Below are positions 47,082-56,537 of a stretch of DNA of 64,000 bases, piece after piece. This stretch comes from JAKOWB01 sp038363005 (GTDB taxonomy: Bacteria; Pseudomonadota; Alphaproteobacteria; Kiloniellales; JACOMY01). The notes under the pieces were generated by a model. It was not told where the DNA came from and made no database searches. It saw only the letters and a list, made by a program, of their open reading frames with translations. Position numbers and translations under genes: made by a program. Positions within the stretch are counted from its first letter, which is position 1. The number at the start of each line of letters is the position of its first letter. The stretch spans positions 25,621-89,620 of the forward strand of contig JBBQBI010000024.1 of NCBI GenBank assembly GCA_038363005.1, given 5' to 3'.

Positions 47082-48731
47082 ATGTCAGGCTTCTGGAAGA
47101 CCATGACGGCGGCAGCCCTGCTGCTGCTGTCGGCGCTGCCGGCCCAGGCCGGCGACAAGATCCGCGAGCTGGTGATCTTCAGCCGGCCACAGGCAGCCAA
47201 CCCGCAGGAATTCCAGTCGATCCAGCTGATCGCCCAGGAGTGGCGCAAGCTCGGCCTCGACATCAAGATCGAGGTGCTGCCCTGGGAGCAGATGTCCACC
47301 GTGGTCTGGGACCAGCGCAACGACTGGGACATCACCGGCTGGCAGATGGTCGGCCGGCCCGAGCGTGGCGACCCCGACGAGCTGACCTACAACCTGTTCC
47401 ATTCCAGCACGGCGGCCGAAGGCTACAACTTCGTCGGCTATAACAATCCGGCCTACGACGAGATTGCCACGGCGCAGCGGGCCGAGACTGATCCGGAGAA
47501 GCGCCGCCAGCTGATCTTCACCGCGCAGGAGATCATCGCCGGCGACCAGCCGATCATCAATCTGGTGCACCAGCGCCTGGCCTATGCCTTCAATCAGACG
47601 GTCTGGGACAAGGCCTCGGTGGTCGACCAGGCCGGCATTGGCATCAAGAACTTCTGGACCTTCATCGGCCTGCGGCCGCTGGGCGCGCAGCACGACATCA
47701 TTCTGAACGCCGCCGACAACGTGACGGCGATCAATCCGCTCTATATCAGCGGTCCGGTCGACAGCTGGATCACCGAGCTGATCTGGGACCGCCTGCTGCG
47801 GGTCGGCGCCGACGGTCTGCCGCACCCCTGGGCGGCGGAAAGCTATGCCTGGGTCGATCCCACCACCATCGACGTGGTGCTGCGACCAGACCTCAAGTGG
47901 CATGACGGCACGCCGGTCACCCGCGACGACGTCATCTTCTCCTTCACCGCGCCGCAGGGCGACAAGGTGCCGATGTACAAGCCCTTCGTCGGCAACATCG
48001 CCGGTATCGCGCCAGTCGGCGACCGCGGCCTGCGCTTCACCCTGAAGAAGCCCTCGGCCGCCTTCCTCACCGCGACGCTGAGCAAGGTGAACATCATTCC
48101 GGAAAAGGTATGGGCGCCGGAGTTCGCCAAACTGGAAGGCCAGGAAAAGACCGCGGAATCGGTGCAGGAGGCCATGCCGCTGGGCTCCGGCCCTTATCGC
48201 TTCGTGCGCTGGACCACCAACGAAGAAGTGGTGCTGGAGGCCAACCCCGACCACTTCGCCGCGCCGCACGCGGCGCGCTGGATCCTGCGCAGCGTGCCCA
48301 ACACCGAGGCGGCGCTGGGCATGCTGAAGTCGGGCGAGATCAACTTCCTGGCCGACTACGCGGGCGATCCGCGGGTGCTGCAGGACCTGGTCGCCGCCAA
48401 CCCCGACCTGGACATGGTGCTGACCACCGACCTGGGCTTCCGCTTCCTGGGGCTGAACGAGCGTCGCGGCCCCTTCGACGATCCGGCCTTTCGTCGGGCG
48501 CTGTCGACCGCGGTTGACCGGCGGCTGATCGTCGGCGCCGCCTTCAACGGCTTCGCGGTGCCGGCCAACTCGGTGGTCTCGCCGGTGCTGGCCTTCTGGC
48601 ACAATCCGGCGGTCGACGCGATGGAGACCGGGACCGACCGGGCGCAGCAGATCCTGGCCGCCGCCGGCTACACCCTGGTGGACGGCAAGCTGCACTATCC
48701 GGGCGACCGCGCAGAGACGGTCAAGCCCTAG
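47082..48731 (+). CDS. family-5 ABC solute-binding protein, circularly permuted
   Basis: 549 residues with a signal peptide (1-23, ending AQA). It belongs to the Dpp/Opp family-5 binding proteins, but the order is changed. Residues about 28-180 (IQLIAQEWRKLGLDIKIEVL, DWDITGW, RRQLIFTAQEIIAGDQPIIN) match the segment that is C-terminal in DppA. Residues about 204-549 match the usual N-terminal part, including PWAAESY, DLKWHDGTPVTRDDVIFSF, LGSGPYRF and FDDPAFRRALSTAVDR. The protein ends after AAAGYTLVDGKLHYP, where the C-terminal segment would normally start. AGGGAGGATCAAGG precedes the ATG. First gene of a complete importer operon. Confidence 0.9.
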   Translation: MSGFWKTMTAAALLLLSALPAQAGDKIRELVIFSRPQAANPQEFQSIQLIAQEWRKLGLDIKIEVLPWEQMSTVVWDQRNDWDITGWQMVGRPERGDPDELTYNLFHSSTAAEGYNFVGYNNPAYDEIATAQRAETDPEKRRQLIFTAQEIIAGDQPIINLVHQRLAYAFNQTVWDKASVVDQAGIGIKNFWTFIGLRPLGAQHDIILNAADNVTAINPLYISGPVDSWITELIWDRLLRVGADGLPHPWAAESYAWVDPTTIDVVLRPDLKWHDGTPVTRDDVIFSFTAPQGDKVPMYKPFVGNIAGIAPVGDRGLRFTLKKPSAAFLTATLSKVNIIPEKVWAPEFAKLEGQEKTAESVQEAMPLGSGPYRFVRWTTNEEVVLEANPDHFAAPHAARWILRSVPNTEAALGMLKSGEINFLADYAGDPRVLQDLVAANPDLDMVLTTDLGFRFLGLNERRGPFDDPAFRRALSTAVDRRLIVGAAFNGFAVPANSVVSPVLAFWHNPAVDAMETGTDRAQQILAAAGYTLVDGKLHYPGDRAETVKP

Positions 48732-48743
48732 GCGGCGCTGGCG

Positions 48744-49742
48744 ATGGTCCTGGGGAGGCACGCAAGGGGGTTGCGGCTGGCCGCCGGCAAGGCCGGCCAG
48801 CTCCTCTTCGTGGCCTGGGCCATCGCCAGCCTGCTGTTCCTGATCTTCCGGCTGATGCCGGGCAATCCGCTGGCCGCCTTCATCGATCCCTCCTTCACGG
48901 CGGAGCAGCGGGTCAGCCTCAGCCGGCAGTTCGGCCTGGACCGCCCGCTGTTCGAGCAGTACCTGCTGTACCTCTGGAACCTGGCGCAGTTCGAGCTGGG
49001 GCAGAGCTTCTTCTATCGCCAGCCGGTCGCCGACCTGGTGCTCGGGGTGTTTCCCAACACGCTGCTGCTGACCCTGACGGCGCTGCTGCTGGCCTATGGC
49101 GTCGGCCTGGCCGGTGGCGCGCTGGTCGCCTGGCGGCGTGGCGGCTGGGCGGAGAAGCTGATCCTGCCGCTGGTGTTGATCCTGCGCGCCGCGCCGGAAT
49201 TCTGGCTCGGCATGATCCTGCTAGCGATCTTCAGCTTCTCGCTGGGTTGGCTGCCGGCCGGCGGCACCGCGGTGGCCGGCGCCACCAGCGTGGGATTCTT
49301 CGAACGCGTGCTGTCGATCGAATTTCTGCGCCACCTCTGCCTGCCGGCGATGACCCTGGCGCTCTACCTCGTCGGCCTGCCGCTCCTGCTGATGCGCTCC
49401 ACCATGCTGGAGGTGCTGGATGAGGACTTCGTCACGCTGGCACGCATGCAGGGCTTCCGCGAATGGACGGTGGTGGTGCACCACGCCGCGCGCAATGCGC
49501 TGCTGCCGGTGGTGACCGCCTTCGCGCTGGGCATCGGCTATTCGATCGGCGGCAACGTGGTGATCGAGACGGTTTTCTCCTGGCCTGGGCTGGGGCGCCT
49601 GCTGGTGCGGGCGGTGCAGTCGCACGACTATCCATTGGCGCAGGGTGCCTTCCTGCTGATCGCCCTGGTCATGGTGACGATGAACCTGGTGGCCGACCTG
49701 CTGTACCGCTGGCTGGACCCGCGGGTGGCGCATGTCGCCTAG
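48744..49742 (+). CDS. peptide-type ABC transporter permease (DppB-like)
   Basis: 332 residues, six membrane helices. N-terminal segment AWAIASLLFLIFRLMPGNPL is typical of DppB/OppB. The permease loop that contacts the ATPase contains DEDFVTLARMQGFREWTVVVHHAARNALLPV (quoted in part: the EAA-like stretch begins at about residue 225). It forms the membrane channel with the next protein, which it overlaps by 11 bases. Confidence 0.94.
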   Translation: MVLGRHARGLRLAAGKAGQLLFVAWAIASLLFLIFRLMPGNPLAAFIDPSFTAEQRVSLSRQFGLDRPLFEQYLLYLWNLAQFELGQSFFYRQPVADLVLGVFPNTLLLTLTALLLAYGVGLAGGALVAWRRGGWAEKLILPLVLILRAAPEFWLGMILLAIFSFSLGWLPAGGTAVAGATSVGFFERVLSIEFLRHLCLPAMTLALYLVGLPLLLMRSTMLEVLDEDFVTLARMQGFREWTVVVHHAARNALLPVVTAFALGIGYSIGGNVVIETVFSWPGLGRLLVRAVQSHDYPLAQGAFLLIALVMVTMNLVADLLYRWLDPRVAHVA

Positions 49743-50610
49743 CGCCCGTGGCCGTCTTGGCCGTCTCGTCGCCTGGCTGCCGCTGCGCGATCCGCTGGCG
49801 TTGGCCGGCCTGGCGATCTACCTCGGCTTCGTGCTGGTGGCGCTGCTGGCCGACCAGCTGGCGCTGCGCGACCCGGCCGAGATTTTCTATGACGCGGACT
49901 ACCGCCTGCTGGCCGACTTGCCGCCGGGGCCCGACTTCCTGCTCGGCACCACCAGTCTTGGACGCGATGTCTGGTCGCAGCTGGTGCACGGCGCGCAGAG
50001 CGCGCTGCTGGTCGGCGTCACCGCGGCGGTGATGGTGGTCGGCATCGGCACGCTGGTCGGACTGCTGGCGGGCTACTGCGGCGGGCTGGTTGACACGCTG
50101 TTGATGCGACTGACCGACATCGCTTTCGGCATTCCCTTCCTGCCCTTCGTCATCGTCGTCTCGGCCTTCCTGGAGCCCAACCTGTGGAACGTCGTGCTGG
50201 CCATGGCGCTGGTGCTGTGGCGCGACACGGCGCGCATCATCCGCGCCCAGGTGCTGTCGCTGCGCGCCCGCGCCTTCGTCGAGGCGGCGCGCGCCACCGG
50301 CTCCAGTCACCGTCGCATCCTGTTCGTCCACATCGCGCCCAACGTGCTGCCGCTGTCGGTGCTTTATGGCTCCATCGCCGTCGGCTGGGCGATCCTGACC
50401 GAAGCCAGCATCTCCTTCCTCGGCTTCGGCGATTCCGGGACCATCTCCTGGGGCTACATGCTGCAGGACGCCTATGCCTCGCAGGCGCTGTCGCGTGGCA
50501 TCTGGCATTGGTTCCTGCCGCCGGGCATCGCCATCGTCCTCGTCGTCGCCGCCGGCTTCTTTATCGGTCGCGGCTACGAGGAACGCCTGTTCCCCCGGCT
50601 GAAGGGCTAA
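49732..50610 (+). CDS. peptide-type ABC transporter permease (DppC-like)
   Basis: 292 residues with six helices and the DppC-type N-terminus LLGTTSLGRDVWSQLVHGAQ (around residue 65). The ATPase-contact motif EAARATGSSHRRILFVHIAPN is at about 185-205. It pairs with the DppB-like permease, and the start overlaps that gene by 11 bases, as is usual in this operon type. Five bases separate it from the first ATPase gene. Confidence 0.94.
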   Translation: MSPSARGRLGRLVAWLPLRDPLALAGLAIYLGFVLVALLADQLALRDPAEIFYDADYRLLADLPPGPDFLLGTTSLGRDVWSQLVHGAQSALLVGVTAAVMVVGIGTLVGLLAGYCGGLVDTLLMRLTDIAFGIPFLPFVIVVSAFLEPNLWNVVLAMALVLWRDTARIIRAQVLSLRARAFVEAARATGSSHRRILFVHIAPNVLPLSVLYGSIAVGWAILTEASISFLGFGDSGTISWGYMLQDAYASQALSRGIWHWFLPPGIAIVLVVAAGFFIGRGYEERLFPRLKG

Positions 50611-50615
50611 GTGGC

Positions 50616-51623
50616 ATGCTGCTTGAGGTCGAGGATCTCGTGGTCGAGTTTCCGACCCCCGGCGGCCCGCTGCGCGCGGTGGAGGGCGCCCAGCTGCAGG
50701 TGCCGGCGGCCGCGCTGGTCGGCCTGGTCGGCGAGTCCGGTTGCGGCAAGACCACGCTGGCGCGCGCCATCATCGGCGTCATGGCCAAGGGCGCGCGGAT
50801 CACCCGGGGCAGCATCCGCTTCGAGGGGCGCGACCTGCTGGGCCTGCCGGCGGCGGAGCGCCGCCGCCTGCGCTGGCGCGACATCGCCTTCGTGCCGCAG
50901 AGCTCGATGAGCGCGCTGGACCCGGTCTACCGGGTCGGCGATCAGCTGCGCCGCCTGCTGCGGGTGCGCGGCAGCCTGGCGGCGCCAGCGGCGCGGCGTC
51001 GTGCCGTGGCGCTGTTCGAGCTGGTCGGCATCGATCCGGCGCGCCTGGGTAACTATCCGCACCAGTTCTCCGGCGGCATGCGCCAGCGCGTCGCCATCGC
51101 GCTGGCCCTGGCGCTGGAGCCACGGCTGCTGATCGCCGACGAGCCGGTGACGGCGCTCGACGTCATCGTGCAGCGGCAGATCCTCGATGCGCTGCTGGAG
51201 CTGCGCCAGCGCCTCGGCATCGCCGTGCTGCTGGTCACCCACGACATCGGCGTGGTGGCCTATGCCTGCGACCGCGTCGCCGTGATGTATGCCGGCCAGG
51301 TGGTGGAGGAGGGGCCGGCGGCGACGCTGCTGGGCCAGCCGGCGCACCCCTACAGCATGGGCCTGGCGCGGGCCTTTCCCGACCTGGCCGGCGGCGCGGC
51401 GGAACTGGTGCAGATCGCCGGCGATCCGCCCGACCTGCGTCAGCCACCGGCCGGCTGCCGCTTCGCCCCGCGCTGCCCTTTCGCGCTGGTCGGCTGCGGC
51501 AGCCCGCCGCCCTGGCAGCTGCGCGCCGACGCCGGCGTCGCCTGCTGGCGTCAGGACGAGGCGGCGTCGCTGCGCCTGGCAGCCGCCGAGGCCGCGAACT
51601 GGAGCCGGCCCGATGAAGGCTGA
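50616..51623 (+). CDS. peptide-type ABC transporter ATPase (DppD-like)
   Basis: 335 residues. Walker A GESGCGKTT, signature FSGGMRQRVAIA, Walker B LLIADEPVTALD, then THDIGVVAYACD. The oligopeptide-transporter C-terminal extension follows, with Cys-rich CRFAPRCPFALVGC. Hydrolyses ATP to drive import together with the DppF-like ATPase, whose gene overlaps its end by 11 bases. Confidence 0.95.
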   Translation: MLLEVEDLVVEFPTPGGPLRAVEGAQLQVPAAALVGLVGESGCGKTTLARAIIGVMAKGARITRGSIRFEGRDLLGLPAAERRRLRWRDIAFVPQSSMSALDPVYRVGDQLRRLLRVRGSLAAPAARRRAVALFELVGIDPARLGNYPHQFSGGMRQRVAIALALALEPRLLIADEPVTALDVIVQRQILDALLELRQRLGIAVLLVTHDIGVVAYACDRVAVMYAGQVVEEGPAATLLGQPAHPYSMGLARAFPDLAGGAAELVQIAGDPPDLRQPPAGCRFAPRCPFALVGCGSPPPWQLRADAGVACWRQDEAASLRLAAAEAANWSRPDEG

Positions 51624-52593
51624 GACGCCCTTTGTCGTGGTCGAGCATTTGGCCAAGCACTATCGCGGCCCAGGTGGCTGGCGCGGCGCTGGCCGGCTGC
51701 TGCGGGCGGTCGACGATGTGAGCTTCACACTGGCGCCGGGCGAAAGCGTCGGGCTGCTGGGCGAATCGGGATCCGGCAAGACCACGCTGGGCCGCCTGCT
51801 GCTGAAGCTGACCGAGCCCACGGCCGGCAGCATCACCATCGCCGGGCAGTCACTGGCCGGCCTGCGTGGGCAGCCGCTCAAGGCCTTCCGCCGCCAGGCG
51901 CAGCTGATCTTCCAGAACCCCTTCGACGCGCTCAATCCGCGCTTCACCATCGGCCGCTGCCTGCGCGAGCCGCTACTCAACGCCGGCCTTCCGCGCGCCG
52001 AACAGGGGCCGCTGATTGAGCGTGCGCTGGCGCTGGCGCGCTTTACCCGCGGCCTGGAGCTGCTGGACCAGCATCCGCACCAGCTCTCCGGCGGGCAGCT
52101 GCAGCGGGTGGTGATCGCCCGGGCGCTGATCCTGCAGCCGCGCTTCGTGGTGGCCGACGAGCCGGTGTCGATGCTCGACGTCAGCGTGCGCGCCGGCATC
52201 CTCAACCTGCTGCGCGGCGTCAGCCGCGCGCTGGGCCTGACGGCAGTCTACATCTCGCACGACCTCTCGCTGGTGCGCTATCTCTGCAGCCGCACACTGG
52301 TGCTCTATCGCGGTGCCCTGGTCGAGGATGCCCCGACCAAGGCGCTCTGCAACGCCCCGCGGCATCCCTACAGCCAGGCGCTGGTCGCCGCCGTGCCCAG
52401 TAGCGACCCGGCGCAGCGCCGCCTGCCACTGCCGCTGGTCGCCAGCACCGCCGAGGCGCCGGTCGGCAGCGGCTGCCGCTTCGCCGCGCGCTGCCCCTTG
52501 GTCATGCCAATCTGCCGCACGGAGGAGCCGCCGCTGGTCGCCGTGGCGCCAAACCATCGCGTGGCCTGTCATCTCGGACTGCCCGCCGCCTGA
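51613..52593 (+). CDS. peptide-type ABC transporter ATPase (DppF-like)
   Basis: 326 residues. Walker A GESGSGKTT, signature LSGGQLQRVVIA, Walker B VVADEPVSMLD, and the family C-terminal extension with CRFAARCPLVMPIC. Last gene of the importer operon: binding protein, two permeases, two ATPases in standard order. The start lies inside the end of the DppD-like gene. Confidence 0.95.
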   Translation: MKAETPFVVVEHLAKHYRGPGGWRGAGRLLRAVDDVSFTLAPGESVGLLGESGSGKTTLGRLLLKLTEPTAGSITIAGQSLAGLRGQPLKAFRRQAQLIFQNPFDALNPRFTIGRCLREPLLNAGLPRAEQGPLIERALALARFTRGLELLDQHPHQLSGGQLQRVVIARALILQPRFVVADEPVSMLDVSVRAGILNLLRGVSRALGLTAVYISHDLSLVRYLCSRTLVLYRGALVEDAPTKALCNAPRHPYSQALVAAVPSSDPAQRRLPLPLVASTAEAPVGSGCRFAARCPLVMPICRTEEPPLVAVAPNHRVACHLGLPAA

Positions 52594-52648
52594 CCGTGTC
52601 GCCGCGACCCTGGCGTCGCCGACGCCGCTGGGGCAGGCTGCCGCCGCC

Positions 52649-53185
52649 ATGCCGACCGCCTTCGACCACTTGCTGACGCCAAGCCTGCGGCTGCGTCGCC
52701 TGCGCCCGGCCGACGCGCCGGCGATGTTCCAGCGCTACGCCCGCGATCCGGCGGTCACCCGCTACATCTCCTGGACGCCGCACCGCAGCCAGGCCGACAC
52801 CGATGATTTCCTGGCGCGGGTGGCGCGCGCCGCCGCCAAGGGGCGCGGCCACGCCTACGCCATCCTGCCGACGGGCGAGGCGGAGCTCTGTGGCGCCATC
52901 GGCTTCGACCTGCGTGGCGCGACCATCACCATCGGCTACGTGCTGGCGCGCAGCCACTGGGGCCGGGGCCTGGCCAGCGCGGCGCTGGGCGGGCTGGTCG
53001 GCTGGGCTTCGGCGCAGCCGGACCTCTGGCGGATCGAAGCGCTGTGCCATTCCGGCAATCCGGCCTCGGCGCGGGTGCTGGAGAAGTGCGGCCTGGTGCG
53101 CGAGGGCCTGCTGCGGCGCGAGGCGGTTTTCCCCAACCTCTCGCCGGAACCGCAGGACTGCCTGATCCTGGCCAAGGTGCGCTAG
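52649..53185 (+). CDS. GNAT-family N-acetyltransferase (RimJ-like)
   Basis: 178 residues with the GNAT fold: LRLRRLRPADAPAMF at the N-terminus, YVLARSHWGRGLASAALGGL with the acetyl-CoA-binding R/Q-x-x-G-x-G/A loop, and NPASARVLEKCGLVREGLLR. It resembles RimJ/RimL proteins that acetylate amino groups of small molecules or N-termini. It starts 55 bases after the importer operon and might be cotranscribed; a functional link is not shown. Confidence 0.9.
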   Translation: MPTAFDHLLTPSLRLRRLRPADAPAMFQRYARDPAVTRYISWTPHRSQADTDDFLARVARAAAKGRGHAYAILPTGEAELCGAIGFDLRGATITIGYVLARSHWGRGLASAALGGLVGWASAQPDLWRIEALCHSGNPASARVLEKCGLVREGLLRREAVFPNLSPEPQDCLILAKVR

Positions 53186-53202
53186 CGGCTGGTGCTGGGC
53201 GC

Positions 53203-53970
53203 CTAGACCACGTCGCCGTCCGGTTCGCCGTCCAGCCGCTCGACGAGGGTGAAGCCATCGAGCGCCAGTTCGCCCTGGAAACGGACCAGCCGGCCCTCGA
53301 AGCTTCGCCTGGCCTGCGGATCGCGAATACGCTCCAGCAGCAGCGCTTCCAGTTCCGCGCCCGGATAGTGCTCGTCGGCCAAGCGGGCCTGGATCTCGTG
53401 TTGCCAAAGCTGCGGGTGCGGCCGGCCCTCGGCACTGACCGCGGCCAGCGCCACCAGCCCGCCGTCGAGCCGCAGCGGCCCGTGGTTGCCGACATAGACG
53501 GCGGTCACCGCCGGTGGCGGCCCGACCTCGGGCTGGAAGCAGCCGTCCGGCAGCTGGCCGTAGGCGTAGTTCATCCGCTCGGTCTGGTGCATGAAGTCAA
53601 GCTGCGCCGGGGTCAGCCAATTCAGCGCCACGCGGGCGGCGACGCCGGGTACTGCCGCCAGGGTCGAGGTCACCGCGCCATAGCGCGCGACATGCGCGGC
53701 ATAGACCACGTCGAAGCCCTGCAGTCGTCCGTAGGTCACCGGAATCTCGGCCGCAGCGCCGAACTTGCGCCGCAGTTGATCGGGCGAGCGGTTGGAACCG
53801 TGCGCCAGCACCGGCAGGCGGTCGGCGAAGTCGAACGCCGCCCATGCGTCGGCACTCAGGCCCCGGGCCTGGCCCTCGGCAAAGAGGTAGGAGTCCGCCG
53901 GCGCGGCGTAGGGGTAGTCCGTCGCCAAGGCCAGCAGCCCGGCGGGATCGCTCGGCAGAGTCCAGGGCAT
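53203..53970 (-). CDS. gamma-glutamylcyclotransferase-like protein
   Basis: 255 residues. LAHGSNRSPDQLRRKFG around residue 55 matches the nucleotide-free YGSNL-type loop of the gamma-glutamylcyclotransferase (BtrG) fold. This similarity is weak; the catalytic Glu is not identified. No signal peptide. The ATG at 53970 gives the sensible N-terminus MPWTLPSDPAG; an ORF to 54195 adds a low-quality stretch. It lies next to a DUF4170 gene on the same strand. Confidence 0.7.
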   Translation of the reverse strand: MPWTLPSDPAGLLALATDYPYAAPADSYLFAEGQARGLSADAWAAFDFADRLPVLAHGSNRSPDQLRRKFGAAAEIPVTYGRLQGFDVVYAAHVARYGAVTSTLAAVPGVAARVALNWLTPAQLDFMHQTERMNYAYGQLPDGCFQPEVGPPPAVTAVYVGNHGPLRLDGGLVALAAVSAEGRPHPQLWQHEIQARLADEHYPGAELEALLLERIRDPQARRSFEGRLVRFQGELALDGFTLVERLDGEPDGDVV

Positions 53971-53998
53971 GCGCCGTCTTTCGTGTCCGACCGTCAGC

Positions 53999-54211
53999 TC
54001 AGTCGGAGCAGGGCGGGTGCTCTTCGTCCTGCGTCTCGATGCGATAGCGGACATTGCACGAATCCACCGTGCTCCAGGCCCGCTTGGCCCATTCCTTCTT
54101 GGCTGAGTGATAGTCCACGAAGGGGCCGATCCATTCTTCCGACATGCCGACGGCCATCTTGGCGAAGTGAGTATCCTTGTATTCGCCGCCGACAACCCAA
54201 TACCGTGTCAT
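53999..54211 (-). CDS. DUF4170-family protein
   Basis: 70 residues: MTRYWVVGGEYKDT at the start, then GPFVDYHSAKKEWAKRAW and NVRYRIE, the pattern of DUF4170, a small alphaproteobacterial family of unknown function. Cytoplasmic. AGGA lies about 15 bases upstream of the ATG. It precedes the gamma-glutamylcyclotransferase-like gene on the same strand with 28 bases between. Confidence 0.87.
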   Translation of the reverse strand: MTRYWVVGGEYKDTHFAKMAVGMSEEWIGPFVDYHSAKKEWAKRAWSTVDSCNVRYRIETQDEEHPPCSD

Positions 54212-54462
54212 TCTAAAGGGGTCCTTTCCTCAGGTTTTTGTCCCCGTCTCCACGATTCGACACGTGGGGTATCCCGCCGCGAACCGCAAGCGCCGAGTAT
54301 AACCCAGTCAAGACCTTGGTGGCATGTGGCTTTTGCAGCCCCCGGTCGAGTCCGGCGGGCAGCTTGGTCAAAGCCTGGGCACCGCATTGCCCTGCTCAAG
54401 CCTTGTTCAGGTCGCGGCCGACGGCGCATTCTGCCGGGCGAGCCAAATCAGGAGGGGCGGCC

Positions 54463-55452
54463 ATGAACCTTGACGGTTTCACCATCTTCGCCATCGCGCT
54501 GGGCCTGCTGGCCGTGGTGCTGGTGTTGCAGGGCGTCCGCGTGGTGCCGCAGGGCAACGAGTACACGGTGGAGCGCTTCGGCCGCTACACCCGCACCCTG
54601 CCGCCCGGCCTGCACGTCATCGTGCCGATCGTCGACCGCATCGGCGCCAAGATGAACATGATGGAAACCGTGCTGGACGTGCCCTCGCAAGTGGTGATCA
54701 CCCGCGACAACGCCCGGGTCCAGGTCGACGGCGTGGTGTTCTTCCAGGTGCTGGACGCTGCCAAGGCGGCCTATGAGGTCAACCAGCTGCAGCTGGCCGT
54801 GCTGAACCTGACCATGACCAACATCCGCACCGTGATGGGCTCGCTCGACCTCGACGAGCTGCTGTCGCAGCGCGACCAGATCAACGCCCGCCTGCTGACC
54901 GTGGTGGACGAGGCGACGGCGCCCTGGGGCCTCAAGGTCACCCGCATCGAGATCAAGGACATCGCCCCGCCGGATGACCTGATCGCCGCCATGGGCCGCC
55001 AGATGAAGGCGGAACGCGAGAAGCGCGCCCAGGTGCTGGAGGCCGAGGGCGACCGCCAGGCCGCCATCCTGCGCGCCGAGGGCGAGAAGCAGTCGCAGAT
55101 CCTGCAGGCCGAGGGCCGCAAGGAGGCCGCCTTCCGCGACGCCGAGGCACGCGAGCGCTCGGCCCAGGCCGAGGCCAAGGCGACCGAGATGGTCAGCACC
55201 GCGATCGCCGGCGGCAACACCCAGGCGATCAACTACTTCGTGGCGCAGAAGTACGTCGAGGCGCTGGGCAAGTTCGCCCAGTCGACCAACCAGAAGATCC
55301 TCTTCCTGCCGCTCGACGCCACCAGCCTGGCCGGCTCCATTGGCGGTATCGCCGAGATCGTCAGGGAGACCTTCGGCGGGCCGTCGGGCGACGCGCCGGC
55401 GCCGCGCCCGGCGGCCGGCGGGCGCAGCCGCCTGCCGCCGTCAGGGCAGTGA
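54463..55452 (+). CDS. SPFH/band-7 (stomatin-like, QmcA-type) membrane protein
   Basis: 329 residues. One N-terminal helix (about 5-24) anchors the SPFH domain (about 27-200, VVPQGNEYTVERFGRYTRTL, DLDELLSQRDQIN). A long Glu/Ala/Gln-rich coiled coil (about 185-250) includes EAEGDRQAAILRAEGEKQSQ. These proteins oligomerise as membrane scaffolds and usually pair with NfeD; here the NfeD gene lies 3 kb away behind three intervening genes. AGGAGGGG precedes the ATG. Confidence 0.93.
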   Translation: MNLDGFTIFAIALGLLAVVLVLQGVRVVPQGNEYTVERFGRYTRTLPPGLHVIVPIVDRIGAKMNMMETVLDVPSQVVITRDNARVQVDGVVFFQVLDAAKAAYEVNQLQLAVLNLTMTNIRTVMGSLDLDELLSQRDQINARLLTVVDEATAPWGLKVTRIEIKDIAPPDDLIAAMGRQMKAEREKRAQVLEAEGDRQAAILRAEGEKQSQILQAEGRKEAAFRDAEARERSAQAEAKATEMVSTAIAGGNTQAINYFVAQKYVEALGKFAQSTNQKILFLPLDATSLAGSIGGIAEIVRETFGGPSGDAPAPRPAAGGRSRLPPSGQ

Positions 55453-55567
55453 CTGTGGCCTGACTGCAACAGTATCCGGGATTGAATTCCCCTGCGGAAG
55501 CAAGCCCTTGCGGGCTACCGCCCAACCTCATCTCATGGTCGAGGTCTTTCAAGGGGATGTCCGGATT

Positions 55568-56470
55568 ATGAACACCACGCGTTTGCGGCTGCTGGCTGGT
55601 GCCTGCGCCGCCGGGCTTGCGACCGCCGCGCCGGCCCAGGCCGACAATGGCCGCAACGTCGAATACTTCGGCTCGGTCGAGGGCTCATTCCTCTTCTCCG
55701 AGATCAGCGACTTCGCCTCCGGCTACCAGTACGGAACAGATCCCTTTCGCCAGGGCGAGACCGACCTGGGCTGGGGCGTGCGCGCCGAGGCTGGGATGCG
55801 GGTCGGCGCCTGGGTCTTCTCGATCGGTGGCACCTGGCAGCACGCGCAGCGCGACGACAAATCGGTGCAGAGCGGTACTGGCGACACCTATTTCTACGAC
55901 GACACCTCGCGCTACCTCGCGGTCGACTTCATGGTCGGGCAGGAGTTCGGCCTGGGCTGGGCGACGCTGCGACCGATGGCCGGCCTGCGCATCGCCAGCA
56001 TCGAGTTCCAGACCACCACTGACAACCCCTACAACAACGGCAATTCCTTCTGCTACTACAACCAGAAGAGCGAGACCTGGGCCTTCGGCCCGCGGATCGG
56101 CGCCAGCGCCAACGTGCCGCTGGGCGGCGGCTTCTCGATCGATGCCAGTGCCTACGGCTTCGTGCTGTTCGGCAACCAGGCCCGCAATGACGCCTATAAC
56201 TGCAACGGCACGGGCACGACCTATGCCGACGACAACGGCAAGACGCTGTGGGGCGGCGATGGCGAGCTCGGCGTGACCTACGGGTTCGACCTGACCAACC
56301 TGACGCGCGGCGCCATCACGGTCGGATATCGCGTCGACTATGTGCACGACGCCATTCAGGGCGAACAGACGCTCTACGACGCCAACCTCGCCAATCCGCC
56401 GTTTCGCGATGGCGAGCCCGAGGACTACCTGACGCACGGCGTCTTCGTGAAGTTCTCGGTCGACTTCTGA
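55568..56470 (+). CDS. outer-membrane beta-barrel protein
   Basis: 300 residues. Signal peptide of about 25 residues (to PAQA) then about ten amphipathic strands with alternating aromatic residues, such as NVEYFGSVEGSFLFSEIS, GWGVRAEAGMRVGAWVFSI and TRGAITVGYRVDYVHD. Two Cys (FCYYN, YNCNG) may pair. Phe-terminated C-terminus (FVKFSVDF) fits an outer-membrane barrel recognised by BamA. Function unknown. The next gene is a paralogue. Confidence 0.85.
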   Translation: MNTTRLRLLAGACAAGLATAAPAQADNGRNVEYFGSVEGSFLFSEISDFASGYQYGTDPFRQGETDLGWGVRAEAGMRVGAWVFSIGGTWQHAQRDDKSVQSGTGDTYFYDDTSRYLAVDFMVGQEFGLGWATLRPMAGLRIASIEFQTTTDNPYNNGNSFCYYNQKSETWAFGPRIGASANVPLGGGFSIDASAYGFVLFGNQARNDAYNCNGTGTTYADDNGKTLWGGDGELGVTYGFDLTNLTRGAITVGYRVDYVHDAIQGEQTLYDANLANPPFRDGEPEDYLTHGVFVKFSVDF

Positions 56471-56537
56471 CGCGGCGCGGGACGGGGGGCGTCGCGACTG
56501 TTAGCAACACATCCCAAATCAATCAGAGGGGCATCTG

